Shown: piece by piece, positions 52,459 to 64,000 of the stretch
How the letters are laid out: the number at the start of each line of letters is the position of its first letter
How positions within the stretch are numbered: the first letter of the stretch is position 1
From: Amia ocellicauda
Taxonomy: Eukaryota; Chordata; Actinopteri; Amiiformes; Amiidae
Reading direction: 5' to 3'
Length of the DNA stretch: 64,000 nt
NCBI RefSeq assembly: GCF_036373705.1
Contig: NC_089863.1
Location: 4,987,857 to 5,051,856 of the forward strand
Notes under the pieces: model-generated
Told to the model about the DNA's origin: nothing
Databases searched by the model: none
The model's input: only the letters and a program-made list of their open reading frames with translations
Made by a program: the position numbers and the translations under genes

Positions 52459-53469
52459 TTAGTACTTGGTGCCAAAACCCTTGTTGGCAATCACAGAGGT
52501 CAGACGTTTCTTGTAGTTGGCCACCAGGTTTGCACACATCTCAGGAGGGATTTTGTCCCACTCCTCTTTGCAGATCCTCTCCAAGTCATTAAGGTTTCGA
52601 GGCTGACGTTTGGCAACTCGAACCTTCAGCTCCCTCCACAGATTTTCTATGGGATTAAGGTCTGGAGACTGGCTAGGCCACTCCAGGACCTTAATGTGCT
52701 TCTTCTTGAGCCACGCCTTTGTTGCCTTGGCTGTGTGTTTTGGGTCATTGTCATGCTGGAATACCCATCCACGACCCATTTTCAATGCCCTGGCTGAGGG
52801 AAGGAGGTTCTCACCCAAGATTTGATGGTACATGGCCACGTCCCTCGTCCCTTTGATGCGGTGCAGTTGTCCTGTCCCCTTAGCAGAAAAACACCCCCAA
52901 AGCATAATGATTCCACCTCCGTGTTTGACGGTGGGGATGGTGTTCTTGGGGTCATTCCTCCTCCTCCAAACACGGCGAGTTGAGTTGATGCCAAAGAGCT
53001 CGATTTTGGTCTCATCTGACCACAACACTTTCACCCAGTTCTCTGAATCCTTCAGATGTTCATTGGCAAACTTCAGACGGGCCTGTACATGTGCTTTCTT
53101 GAGCAGGGGGACCTTGCGGGCGCTGCAGGATTTCAGTCCTTCACGGCGTAGTGTGTTACCAATTGTTTTCTTGGTGACTATGGTCCCAGCTGCCTTGAGA
53201 TCATTAACAAGATCCTCCCGTGTAGTTCTGGGCTGATTCCTCACCGATCTCATGATCATTGAAACTCCACGAGGTGAGATCTTGCATGGAGCCCCAGACC
53301 GAGGGAGACTGACAGTTATTTTGTGTTTCTTCCATTTGCAAATAATCGCACCAACTGTTGTCACCTTCTCACCAAGCTGCTTGGCGATGGTCTTGTAGCC
53401 CATTCCAGCCTTGTGTAGGTCTACAATCTTGTCCCTGACATCCTTGGACAGCTCTTTGGTCTTGGCCAT
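52459..53469 (-). CDS. Tc1-like transposase, intact
   Basis: 336 residues, the usual Tc1 length (about 340). It cuts and pastes the element into TA sites. N-terminal paired-like helix-turn-helix DNA-binding region ([18 protein letters not shown], then GRPR-like SLPRSGAP), then the catalytic domain with [11 protein letters not shown] (first Asp), [11 protein letters not shown] (second Asp) and [13 protein letters not shown] (Glu, 34 residues after the second Asp), plus the glycine-rich box [13 protein letters not shown]. No stop or frameshift. Starts MAKTKELS, ends at the inner edge of one terminal repeat. Confidence 0.95.
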   Translation of the reverse strand: MAKTKELSKDVRDKIVDLHKAGMGYKTIAKQLGEKVTTVGAIICKWKKHKITVSLPRSGAPCKISPRGVSMIMRSVRNQPRTTREDLVNDLKAAGTIVTKKTIGNTLRREGLKSCSARKVPLLKKAHVQARLKFANEHLKDSENWVKVLWSDETKIELFGINSTRRVWRRRNDPKNTIPTVKHGGGIIMLWGCFSAKGTGQLHRIKGTRDVAMYHQILGENLLPSARALKMGRGWVFQHDNDPKHTAKATKAWLKKKHIKVLEWPSQSPDLNPIENLWRELKVRVAKRQPRNLNDLERICKEEWDKIPPEMCANLVANYKKRLTSVIANKGFGTKY

Positions 53470-53511
53470 GGTGGAGAGTTTGGAATCTGATTGATTGATT
53501 CCTTCTGTGGA

Positions 53512-53603
53512 CAGGTGTCTTTTATACAGGTAACAAGCTGAGATTTTCTCCCTTTAAGAGAGTGCTCCTAATCTCAGCTCGTTACCTGTATAAAAGACAC
53601 CTG
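53512..53603. repeat. 34-bp hairpin inside the Tc1 element
   Basis: 53512-53545 and 53570-53603 are inverted copies (CAGGTGTCTTTTATACAGGT...) with one mismatch and a 24-base loop. It lies between the transposase start and the terminal repeat, so in its 5' leader or promoter. Confidence 0.9.
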
Positions 53604-53831
53604 GGAGCCAGAAATCTTGCTGATTGATAGGGGATCAAATACTTATTTCCCTCATTAACATGCAAATCAATTTATAACTTTTTTGAAATGCGTTTTTCTG
53701 GATTTTTTTGTTGTTATTCTGTCTCTCACTGTTAAAATACACCTACCATTAAAATTATAGACTGATCATTTCTTTGTCAGTGGGCAAATGTACAAAATCA
53801 GCAGGGGATCAAATACTTTTTTCCCTCACTG

Positions 53832-53995
53832 TATATATATATATGGTGTTATGTTCCTATCTGGTCAGTATGTGGCAGTGTGTTTCTACTTTAACTTTCA
53901 CTGGTATAATGGCAAGCAGACATTCTCATTCTCATTCTTATTCTTATTTTAATTCTTATGCCTATTCTTTTCTTCTTCTTCTTCTTCTTCTTCTT

Positions 53996-54026
<31 letters not shown>

Positions 54027-57000
54027 TGTTTTATTCTTATTCTTTTATTCTTATTCTTTTATTCTTATTCTTATTATTCTCATTCCTATTCGTTTTATTC
54101 TTATTCTTATTATTTTATTCTTATTCCTATTAGTTTATTCTTATTCTTATTACTATTATTTTATTCTGATTCTGATTCTTATTTATTTCTAAACAGACGC
54201 CCCCGAACCAAAGGCAACTAATTTGGCTTTTTGTTTCTATCCAATTCAGCTAGATTGTTAACCGTGATGCAAAGCAAATTAAAATCCACAGGTAGAACAA
54301 AGGAGAAATCTAGGGGATATTTAGAATAAAAAATGTGCTGAACTGGGTGCTAATGGTCCCATACTCAGGTTGGGCAATGTAGGCTAAGCCCAGGCTTTCT
54401 ACGAGATATGAGCTCCTGGGAGAGAGCAACTGCAATGGAAAGTCAGCTAAAAAGAATTCCAGCGTCCTTTTAAGATTATTTTTTTAAAGATTTTTAAGAA
54501 CAAATAACAAAGACAGAGAAGGATACAGGTTAGAGCCCTGTAGTCAAAAGCTGAGCCCAGGGAGCTCCACAGACCAGCGAACCCACACTGAGAGAGAGAG
54601 GTTTTCAGGCAGGTGACTTTGATACGATCTCACACCAAAGGCAGTCTGAATGCACACACAGCTATAGCTTTGTGTGCTGCATCTGTTAGGTTTCTTACTA
54701 CTACTACCATACAATTTACTACTATGAACTCACAATCGGAGCAAGATCATGACACCCTGAGCTCGGGGGCAGCTGGACTATCCCGCAACATTGTTCTCAC
54801 CGCACAAAGCAAAATACGAAACCATAATACAAGCAAACTACAACCTCACACAACTGGGCCAGAGTCCAACATGATCCATGGGTGCCCCCACCCCCCTATC
54901 CCGGAGAGCCAAGGGGTCCTCGGATTGTGGTCTCACCTGGCCAGACTCTGATTGTGGGCTCACCTGGTCAGTCTTTGTCAGGTTACATTCTGACCTTCTA
55001 ACAGTGTAAAAAACCTGCAGTGCTTCATGTTCAATTATGTTTCCATTTAACTTCAACTGGTTATTCTTCATATTTAGATTTCGTCACTGGTGAATATTTG
55101 TTTCTCTTTGGGGCATTGTTACAAAATGCTGAGGTTCTGCGGTCTCAGATGTAACGCAGTCAGCTGGGTCAGTGTCTATATATACCGCCCACCGCGTACG
55201 TGGAGGATCATATGGGCCGCTGTATGATCTGACCCCGGCCGCTCTGTCAAACCCATTAGCTGAGTTCCCTTGAATCAGGACCCGGGGAGTTGAAGCTGAA
55301 ATTTAGCGCGGCTTCATACAGCTAATCTATTTATAAGGAGATACAAGCTACCTGGGTTGGATTGTAGGCAGAATCGGCCAACGGCTGATCAAGACCAAAC
55401 TGTGTCTCTTACAAGCCCCGTGATACACACTACCGTATGTGCTCTGTTCCTTTAACCAGCTCTTGACTCAATTGAGTGACTTAATTGATTAATTGAGCAT
55501 CGAGGACTTAATAGATTAATGGAGTATTGAGAATATCCAGCATATCTGAAAAGATGCCCCTCCCCACCGCTTCCCCCACACTTCAGTGGAAATATCCCCA
55601 GCTGACACATTACGCTGTTTATTCTGCGTGTGTTGATTTTGTCACTTCACTTGTGTTAGTTAATTAGACAAATTCAGTAATTCAGTGCAGTCACAAATGT
55701 CAGTTTAATAGCGTTAGTTATAGAACATTTTTGATAACCACTCCCGGAGTCAACAGGTTGTCCTTTGCCTCCACGTGGCTTAGTGTTGTGTGAGCTGGGT
55801 GACTGTTCTTCAGCTATACCGAATAAGACGGCGCCCGAGTCCTCGGCTCTGGCCTGTCAGAAGCCAATCATCCCCGGACTCCATTGTGGACAGTCCTCAA
55901 CGTCCACTCTGTTACCCAGCATCCTTCACCACCACTGCCCTAAAAACTCCTAACTCTCTCTCTGCGCTGATCGCCCCCCGATGTGTCCTCATGGCCGATT
56001 GGGATTCCTTGCCTGCTTTCTTTATACAGGGCAACAGAAACCTCTCCTACTTTCAATTGTGCCATCCAGCAGATTAATTGCTTAATTGGACTGACTGCTC
56101 TCTTTAATTGGAGACGATTTGGCGACGGCCCATCTCGACATATTATTTTCGAGGTGAGAAATACGTACTATTGCCTCCAAAAATACGTACTGAGGCTGCT
56201 TTCAAAAACGTCCTGAGCCTCCCGGAGAAGACAACACAGAGGGGTTCACAGGGGTTGTGACGTACAGTTCACTCTGAATCCCCCGAAGACACGCAGAGCT
56301 CAAATATCCCACGGCTGCTTCTCCACTCTTCAGTGTTGTTTTTGAAGTTACGCATTACGACTGCATTACAGCGGGTGGCAATATTGAGCTCTGTCTCTAA
56401 GCACGCAAGGATCCTATGGGTGCCATGTTCTCTGCTTCTGTCTGTCCTGTGTCCTTTTCCCAGGGAATTGGTGACTCAGACCAGCACATATGGACCTACC
56501 ACGGCTTCAGGCTCCTTCCCAGTTCCTCGGCACAACCTGCCACGGCCCTCGGAGCCAAGCGGTCTGCCATGTGACCCCCGTTCACTGCGCGGGAGGCTCA
56601 GCCATGTGAGTCTGACCGGGAGGCGGCCCTAATCCGGCACAGAACTGATTACAGTGGACTGAGACAATGGCCATTGTTTTCTTTTTTCCTTCTTTCCTTC
56701 TTTTTATTTCTTTAAATACTTCACTTGCTGTTTGAAATCGTACAACATGGTGCGCTATGGACCACAATCCAATCACACTCCAATCGATTTTCGTGTACCT
56801 GTGGTTTTAAAATCAGCCTGTGATTTCCACTATCTGTGTCCAACTGCAAACCCACCAGCTGCGTTTGGGTCTGCTCTGATTTGTGCTTGGTGTTTTGCAG
56901 TTTGTATGACCTCGGTGTCAAGGCAGCTGAATAATACCACCCCAGCCCTTCATAGTCACACTGATACAAACAGTAACTATCGCACTGTACTTGTATTAAT

Positions 57001-58077
57001 GCCCGTATAGACTGAGCCCACGAAAAGCAGTTTCACGGAGTAAAAGCTGCACAGCAAGGGTTAGGCTCAATGACAGACATATGACCCGTCACATGATCCG
57101 GGCTCTGAAACTCCTCTTTATCCCTTAATAAGTCCTGTGAGAGCCGCAGTCTTCAGGACCCCTGTCTGTCTGCCCCCTTTCCTTTAGCATTTCCGTCGAC
57201 TTCTGCTTTCATTCATTCCTCTATAACGTGTTGCCATTTTGCCAGCTGGTCCCATTAGGTGCCGGCGACTGACAGCTAATTGCGAACACGCCGCCTGTCG
57301 GCCTCAATTGGTGCTTTGGCTGAGGTTTCCATTCTCATCGTTCCTGTGTGTGTTTCCCCCTGAATCGAACCCACGGCCCACTGAGGACACATATTTTAAT
57401 GCAGGGTAGATATGTGAGATCCTTATATTTGACCTGTATCACAATTGCCCCCTTTAATGTGTTAAGTGTGGAGCAGTGGTTAGGCCTCTGGACTCCTGAG
57501 TGGACAGTTGTGGATTCAGTCTGAGACTTGATCATTATTGGCATTTGTTCTATAGCTTGGACGTGTTTCTTGGAAAAAGTTTCGGCTGCATGAACACTAC
57601 CACTAATGCTACCACTACTATTACAAAACACCTACTTTATTTGCATCTGTAACCCATGTAGTTATTTGATATTTTGAGAGTTTATCCTTAGAAATTAGCC
57701 TCACCATAGATATACTTTCCACCGATAAAGACACAGGGGAATTACAGTATATTTTAAATAGACAAAGGAAATTAGACAGTGTCTTTGGTGTATGAGGAAT
57801 ATCGGAAACATGTCTGCCACATTGCACACACGTGTGTTTGCTCCAGACGGATGCACGTATGACCTGTCACTCTGCCACCACTTCAGCCCCAGATTAACCA
57901 CAGCCGGTAGAGTGCACCGTGCGAGCGCTACTCACAACTGAAACACAGCTACAATCAAAAATACACAACCGTCTAATGTTACTACAACTCCTGGTTCTCT
58001 GGTGTCCTTAATGTTTCTTAGGTATAGCGTCTTCTGTACACAAAGGTGCTCCTCAATCTGTATTGTGTCAGACTCCA
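53832..58077. other. Gene-poor flank upstream of grk1
   Basis: Besides the TTC array, a V-SINE-core scrap near 54195 was seen. I found no supported coding exon. If grk1 has a 5' non-coding exon and distal promoter, they should be here. Confidence 0.4.
53920..54185. repeat. (TTC)n with TTCTTA-type hexamer flank
   Basis: A perfect TTC core at 53970-54024 sits in an irregular array of ATTCTT words. Confidence 0.92.
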
Positions 58078-58345
58078 GTCCTGGGGGGCCACAGTGTCTG
58101 CTGGTTGTTGTTCCAGCAGGAGCTCCCAGCGACTCGATTAATGTCATTATTTACTCAGGTGGGCTGATCTAAAACTGTCACATTTGATCTTCAGGGCCGA
58201 TATCTTGATGACTCTAAACATTGAACCCACAGATCATTTTAGAGTCTGATTAATTAGACCAATTAAGGAGCCAAGAACCAGGCTGGAAAAAAAAAAAAAA
58301 ACAGCTGACACTGCAGCCTCCCAGGACTGGGGTCTGAACCTCCTG
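58070..58345. repeat. Foldback MITE copy, diverged
   Basis: 'cagactccagtcctggggg' at one end and 'cctcccaggactggggtctga' at the other face each other. Same family as 32889-33165 by its 'aattaaggagccaagaaccag' part; it carries a 15-base A-run. Confidence 0.6.
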
Positions 58346-58444
58346 AACTAGAGAATGTAGGTTTTGTTTGTTTGTTTGTTGGGGGGGTGGTACCTTACAA
58401 AGTATTTTTGAGGGAGACATAGTTACGATGTTATGATTTTCTCT

Positions 58445-58446
<2 letters not shown>

Positions 58447-58498
<52 letters not shown>
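58447..58498. repeat. (ATT)n microsatellite
   Basis: About 17 ATT units. Confidence 0.95.
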
Positions 58499-58500
<2 letters not shown>

Positions 58501-60621
58501 TTTTGGACTGACAGTGTATTACACCCAAAAACTGAGGAAAACATCCTATAATATACTATCATGGCCAAGATGCATATCACTGCTTCACAGTGCCCCCCCA
58601 ACACACACTCCCTCCAGCACGCCGGGGGTTAAGCAATGACTTTCCGTGATCAGAACATAACAGCACAGATGTGTAGCCCACACGCATCAAACATGTAGTA
58701 TTGGCATCGGGTAGAAATGCACAATCCTTATTTCATGCATAATTTCCGGTTTTAACTGTAAACCCTAAAAACACAACCTGTCCCCGCTGCTCCATATTCC
58801 TTCACATTGATATTTCCGTCCATAAGTGTATAAGACCGGCAGTCATTTTGCTGAGGCACCGGACAGATTATGGGACACCGGGGGTGACAGGACGTGAACG
58901 TGTGATGTCACTAACTACTAATAGGGAGACTTACATGTCAATAGCTGGTCGAAAGGCGTGGTCGCAAAATGGGCCCCTTTGGTGTCTATTTGAAATATTG
59001 GGGATATATATGTCACATATATCTCAGTCTGTGATCTGTGTCTTTGTTTTATAGGTGGAAGAATATAGTGTAGACACTACCCATATATTTTCAAACCTGA
59101 GATATTTCATCCCATATGTTTTCAATAGACCTAACAGGGGCCCCACTGTGGCATCAAGAAAAATATAAGCATCACACATTTCTAGCATATGATAAGATTG
59201 ATCTGATTTCCCTCTGGGTTTTATATGGACATCAGACCAAAGCACCGCCCGCCTCGTTCTTGCTAAGGCCCGTAATCTCCGCAAATGTCGACCTTCAGAG
59301 ACGATCTCTCCAGCTGGGCGCTGTATGGACAGACGGGGACGCAACCAGCGCCCATGTATTAAGCCATTGTGACCCTCCACGGGCAGCCATTAAATAATGA
59401 CTTTCTTAATTGGGATTTGTTACAGGTGCGCGAGAGTGAACTCGGGAACCGCATTGGATTATCCTGCCAGCAGCGTCTGTCGCTACTTTAGCTTAAGAAA
59501 GGGGAAAGAAATATTTATTGAGCTCTATGTCTCTATGAGCTCTATGTCATGTTATAACTGAGTGAAATTCCGACTGGAGAGGATGTCCCGGCCTCTTCTC
59601 CACTCATTTATGCCTCCTTTCAAACTCCTAGATAAAAAAACAGTGAACACAACAACCTCCATTTAGTTTCCCTTTTGCCTCTGGATCAATTTGCTCCTCC
59701 TGTCTGGTGGAGGAGTGGAGCCGCTATATAAAGCTTAGAGAAATCCCAGCTTTTCCCATTACCCCAGTGAACTGACAGCACTGTGGGACGTTGTGTTGCG
59801 GTTGTGTTGCGGTTCCGACAGAGAGTCGCGGACGTCCTCTGCTCGTTGGGGCATACAGTACATATCAAAGCGCCACTGTGTCATTTGTCAGGCACAGTAT
59901 CAATATACAGGCTATTGTCCTAGAACCATTTTTCATTTTACTTAAACTGTTCAGTGCATGTATATTGATTTTCCGGTTCTTCGGTCCCCGGATTGCACCC
60001 CTTATTGGGTCAGCTGGGCAAGGCTAGCTCTCGCTTTCAAGTCACTTCATTCACGTCAACCTGTCTTCTTACCCCGCCACGTCCACCCGGTACCCACTGA
60101 GGATTAGACTTTTACCAGAACATCCAAGTCACGACCGCAAAAAGTGCCAGACAGGGTAACGTCTACCTAATAGAGTCCAGTTAGGATTTCTACAGTACTT
60201 TGAGGAACCAGTCTGAGAGAGAGACAAGGCAATAATCAATATCTACCCCCCCACCCCAAACCAGCAGTACACCACAACGTTTACAATTAAACACTTACTG
60301 CACTCTTCTTTAACTGCCCTCTTCTTCGTGGAAAACTGGGACTTAACACCCCCCCAAAAAAATAATTTAACAAAAGGAGCAAAAAGCGCAGCACTGTACA
60401 ATCCACGTTCGGCGAGTTGGCTTCTCTTTCACGGCTTCCGATGAGAGGAAAGCAACGAAAACGAACGAAGACAGGGACCGAACAAAACCAAAAACGAGGA
60501 AGAGGTGGGTTTTTTAGTTTCTTGTTTTTTTGGGGGGCGTAATTTGTTAAAGCCCTCGTGTTCTCGGTCCCAAGGGTGCCTTCTTGGTCATTGCTTCAAT
60601 GCTCGCATTCTCTCCCTCTCT

Positions 60622-60652
<31 letters not shown>

Positions 60653-61031
60653 CCTCCCTCCCTTTCTCTCTCTCTCTAACTTTGCCCAAGTAGGGGGTAT
60701 TAGACGAGGCAGAAAAAAGAACAGGACCCTCTGTGAATCTGAAATCCTACTTGATAGTTCATTAGCCGCTGGGATTAGGCCTCTATATCTGGAGGAAGGA
60801 AACTTGTCAGGGGGTATTAGGGCAAATCTGCTGTAATGGCCCGGGAGCTCTCAAGAGGCTTTGCAAAACTCAGAAGTCCCTGCCCACCCATCCCCCCAGA
60901 ACCCCACCCGTCCTTTCATACCCCGAGCTGCCGATATCTCCGGTGAATTTGCGGGGCCGGGACTCTGGGCCTTTAATCTCTCCGCCGACTTTACATAACC
61001 TCCTAATACGGCCCAGAGATCAAGGCTTCGT

Positions 61032-61037
<6 letters not shown>

Positions 61038-61077
<40 letters not shown>
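61038..61077. repeat. (GA)n microsatellite
   Basis: About 20 GA units. Confidence 0.95.
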
Positions 61078-61080
<3 letters not shown>

Positions 61081-62165
61081 GCCTTGTGGGAGTCCTGATA
61101 CGGTCCTGTGACGAGGAACCCGGCTCGGATTAGCCCTCCAAAGAGGAACGACCTTGTTTTGTGCCGCTCACAGTTCCTGCCCGGGCCACTCTGTCAGCCG
61201 GCCTAGCCCACACCAGGCCCCTCATACGGGACACACTTATATTTCATACACGGCAGGACGTGATCCCTAAACTGGACCCTTTTATGGTATATTTGACATG
61301 CAGGGGTATAGTTCAGTTATATTTTAGTCTGCGATCCACACGTGTGTTTTGTGGGCTGAAAATATTTATTACCTCCTGTAAAAGAAATGTACGGATTGCG
61401 GACGACCAAAAATTGGAATTTCATATATTTTGAACCGATGCTCGTTTTGGCGAATGAAAAGTGTCCGGATCGGGCCTCTCCAGCAAACATGGCAGATACA
61501 TTTGTTCTGAATGGGGAGGACGTCTCCTCTCCTCCTAGATTGGATAATCGCTCTATTTTAGAAACCCGCTTAGATTAGCATTAGCCTGCTAGCTGTAAGA
61601 CCCGTTCACAGCATTGACTCGATCTCTGCTTTCGAGCATTCGTGCTGAGTGAAAGGGCTGCCACACTCCCAGCCTGCCGGCCTACCGAATAACGATGTCA
61701 CCACGTCGCTATGAAGTGACCACAGAACCAATCTGTCGACCCCTGAGGGGGGCGGTGATGGAAACCTTATGACTCTAAACTATAGATCACTGCTGCCCAA
61801 ACCCAGTCCTCGAGACCAGCAGGTTTTATAGGTAACGTTTAATTATCCATTTCTTAACACCTGGAACCATTTCAATGTGATCAGTTAAGCAGGTGATTTG
61901 TGAAATTAAGTTATATACGGATTTGGTATAAAGAAAATGAACTCTCCTTTTCAGACTATCCAATTCTCTTAATTGAACAAGTTAATTGCTTAATTGATTA
62001 ATAACTTCCATGTTCTCCCAGTCTGTTCAAATTAGCGATTTGCGTGACTGACAAAATGTATTGGATAGGTGTTTGCTATGGATCAACAGACGTGTCCACG
62101 CTGAGAAGAGACAGATGTTCACGCATGATAGCATCAACAGACAACTGAAAAATCATCAAAATATT

Positions 62166-62633
62166 CTGTGTGTGTGTGTATGGGTGTGTGTGCGTGTCTC
62201 TGTGTGTGTGTTTGTGTGTGTGAGTGTGTGTGTCTCTGTGTGTGTCTGTGTGTGTGTGCATGTGTGTGTGTGTCTGTGTGTGTGTGTCTGTGTGACTGTG
62301 TGTCAGTGTGTGTGTGTGAGTGTGTGTGTGTCTCTGTGTGTTTGCATGTGTGTGTGTGTCTCTGTGTGTGTGTGCGTGTCTCTGTGTGTGTGTGTGAGTG
62401 CGTGTGCGTGTGTGTCTGTGTGTGTGTGTGTGTGTCTCTGTGTGTGTGTGTGTGTGTGTGCATGTGTGTGTGTGCATGTGTGTGTGTGTCTGTGTGTGTG
62501 TGTCTGTGTGACTGTGTGTCAGTGTGTGTGTGTGAGTGTGTGTGTGTCTCTGTGTGTTTGCATGTGTGTGTGTGTCTCTGTGTGTGTGTGCGTGTCTGTG
62601 TGTGTGTGTGTGTGAGTGCGTGTGCGTGTGTGT

Positions 62634-62700
<67 letters not shown>
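62166..62700. repeat. Compound (TG)n array, 535 bp
   Basis: TG repeats interrupted by TCTCTG, CATG, CGTG and GAG at intervals. The block from about 62255 to 62400 largely recurs from about 62460 to 62610, so a higher-order duplication is present. All long frames through it are artefacts. Confidence 0.95.
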
Positions 62701-62703
<3 letters not shown>

Positions 62704-63271
62704 AGCAGGGCTCAGCAGGTGGAGGCGGCGGGGCCAGGGCTGGTTATACTTTCAATCCCTCTTGTGAAAAGCAACCTGTCATCAGCTCTGGATCCTATTA
62801 GGCTGGTTAGCGTCGGGCACCCTGCCACCAGCCCAATCCAGATCAAACCACGCCCACCCGATCGCTGCTACACAACTGCTGACCTCTCACCCCCCACAGA
62901 CGCACATGGCAACTGGCACTCACTCAGGACATGGGCCCCTTGTGGAGGCCTGCGGGAGGGACGAGGTTAAAGCCAGAGGGCCCCTGCGCTGTTGCTGGAG
63001 GCCCCCGTGCTGCCCGGGCCCGCTGTGTTTATATATAGGAGTGCCCTGTCCAATGTCCTGAACACGCTTCATCCACGGGGTAATGCCTTAATGAGCTACA
63101 TCCTGAGCTGAGAGCACAGACCCCGTTCCTGCAGCCGGCCTGTCCTGAGGGGACACCAGCACGGAGCCACACCGGCCCCCTTGTTCCCCTGCCCGCTCAA
63201 CTGGAGTTCACTGGTAATTATCCTTGCTTCCTGTCAAGTGCTAATTAAACGCTGATAATCCAGCTGGCTCA

Positions 63272-64000
63272 ATACCAGTTTTTCTGAATTGCTAAAACAC
63301 TAAACCTCATTCTCTGAAGCAAATGCTCAGTGGCCTTAACCCATTTGTCAAATCAATCACTCTTTTGGCAAAACCTTAAACAAGTTCAGGTAGTTAGACA
63401 CCATTTGCAAATCTCATCCACTCTCTTTGCAAAACTCTAAACACATTCTCACTCAGTAAAACACATTTCGCACTTGTGTTTACTGTATACATTTGATTCA
63501 ATACATCACTTTGCCAATAGAAAGGGGACTGGGGGAAAAAGAAAACCTTTCTTACCATACAACATTTTATGTATAGAAGTAATGTATGCATACAGTAAAA
63601 ATAGTAATGGATGTTTGTAAGTGCATTTTCCCTTTTTGTAGAATTGCAAGACTACCACATGAGGGTGGAAGGACTGCTATGTTCTCCCAACAGCAAGAGG
63701 CTCTCATTGTTGATATGGTCCTTCAAAATACAACACAGAGTTGTTGAACACATCAGAGGCAGGAACATAATTGGCCGACATGCCATTGTGGAAGTTCCTG
63801 GCCAGTGTGGTGATCGTGGGGTTCTCCACCATCATGCCACCCTGGGGCCATATAACACTGACCATCTTCTTCCATTTCTGGGTGGTCTTCGGGATGTTTT
63901 GTTTGACCGTGAGCAGCCGGGTCATCAGCAGGCGGTGCATCCTGTCAATGTCGCGGTTTGGGACAACGTCAGCTTTCACCGTGGTGTACAGATATGTGAG
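63272..64000 (+). mobile_element. IS630/Tc1-type transposon, broken and cut by window edge
   Basis: Begins near 'ccagtttttctgaattgct', an end-like sequence, followed by a leader rich in 'aaaacactaaac' words. The plus strand then gives transposase pieces: QQQEALIVDMVLQN (about 63690-63730), and after a deletion NIIGRHAIVEVPGQ, LHHHATLGPYNTDHLLPFL and AVWDNVSFHRG (to about 63985), the latter with the second catalytic Asp region. Stops and a frameshift lie between, so it is inactive. The third catalytic region is beyond the window. Confidence 0.75.

Larger units (their letters stand above)
52253..53831 (-). mobile_element. Full-length Tc1-like transposon
   Basis: 1579 bp flanked by TA on both sides. 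Terminal inverted repeats of about 200 bp (52253-52452 and 53630-53831) start CAGTGAGGAAAAAAGTATTT and differ at only a few positions. Each repeats its outer 'aagtatttgatcccc' motif at its inner end, the inverted/direct-repeat pattern of fish Tc1 elements. The transposase ORF is intact. Confidence 0.97.
58499..63270. other. Gene-poor DNA with microsatellites
   Basis: CT-rich run at 60608-60680, (GA)n at 61038-61077, a single MITE-like arm at 61785-61860 and the long TG array at 62166-62700. Short open frames here are of low-complexity or chance type. Confidence 0.4.

Noticed and set aside
62061..62970. Cysteine/valine-rich ORFs of 100-184 codons
   Set aside because: Translations of a TG microsatellite.

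Overview
The window is nuclear DNA of a vertebrate, most likely a ray-finned fish. It holds GT-AG spliced genes with vertebrate-only products (sex hormone-binding globulin, rhodopsin kinase). Its repeats are typical of fish: Tc1-like DNA transposons, L2 and CR1 type LINEs, V-SINE-type cores, Ty3/gypsy elements, foldback MITEs and long microsatellites. The species cannot be fixed from sequence alone. There are no bacterial operons, CRISPR arrays or RNA genes that I could support.

Layout. (1) 1-7 kb: the 3' six exons of shbg on the + strand, after a 42-bp minisatellite; the long last intron holds an antisense, dead L2 LINE. (2) 7-20 kb and 28-35.5 kb: a minus-strand cluster of BTB-BACK genes related to BTBD17/LGALS3BP. 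Copies A (8981-10321) and C (28920-30251) have intact coding exons and a recognisable first exon. Copy B (16682-18022) is an almost identical duplicate of A without first exon or 3' UTR. Copy D (34212-35434) is a pseudogene. Scraps of further copies lie at about 12.3 kb and 19.5 kb. (3) 20.9-26.9 kb: a large inverted repeat around a 1.7-kb loop; each arm carries the same possible terminal exon. (4) 35.7-42.5 kb: an 800-bp foldback element and a decayed Ty3/gypsy element. (5) 45.5-52.1 kb: a complete rhodopsin kinase gene (grk1) in seven exons on the minus strand, 561 codons. (6) 52.25-53.83 kb: a full-length Tc1-like transposon with an intact transposase ORF, about 150 bp upstream of the grk1 start codon. 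(7) 53.8-64 kb: gene-poor DNA with microsatellites and MITEs, ending in a broken IS630/Tc1-type transposon cut by the window edge.

The most interesting part is the BTB-BACK cluster. In copies A and C the start codon seems to be the last three bases of exon 1 (ATG followed directly by a GTGAGT donor), joining in phase to a coding exon that begins Asp-Pro-Arg. The predicted product has no signal peptide, unlike BTBD17 and LGALS3BP. Just upstream of exon 1 in both copies lies an interferon-response-type motif (GAAANNGAAA). The BTB and BACK halves are almost identical among all copies while the C-terminal halves of A/B and C/D are strongly diverged, with a sharp switch. This looks like a young, possibly interferon-inducible family in which one half is homogenised and the other diversifies.
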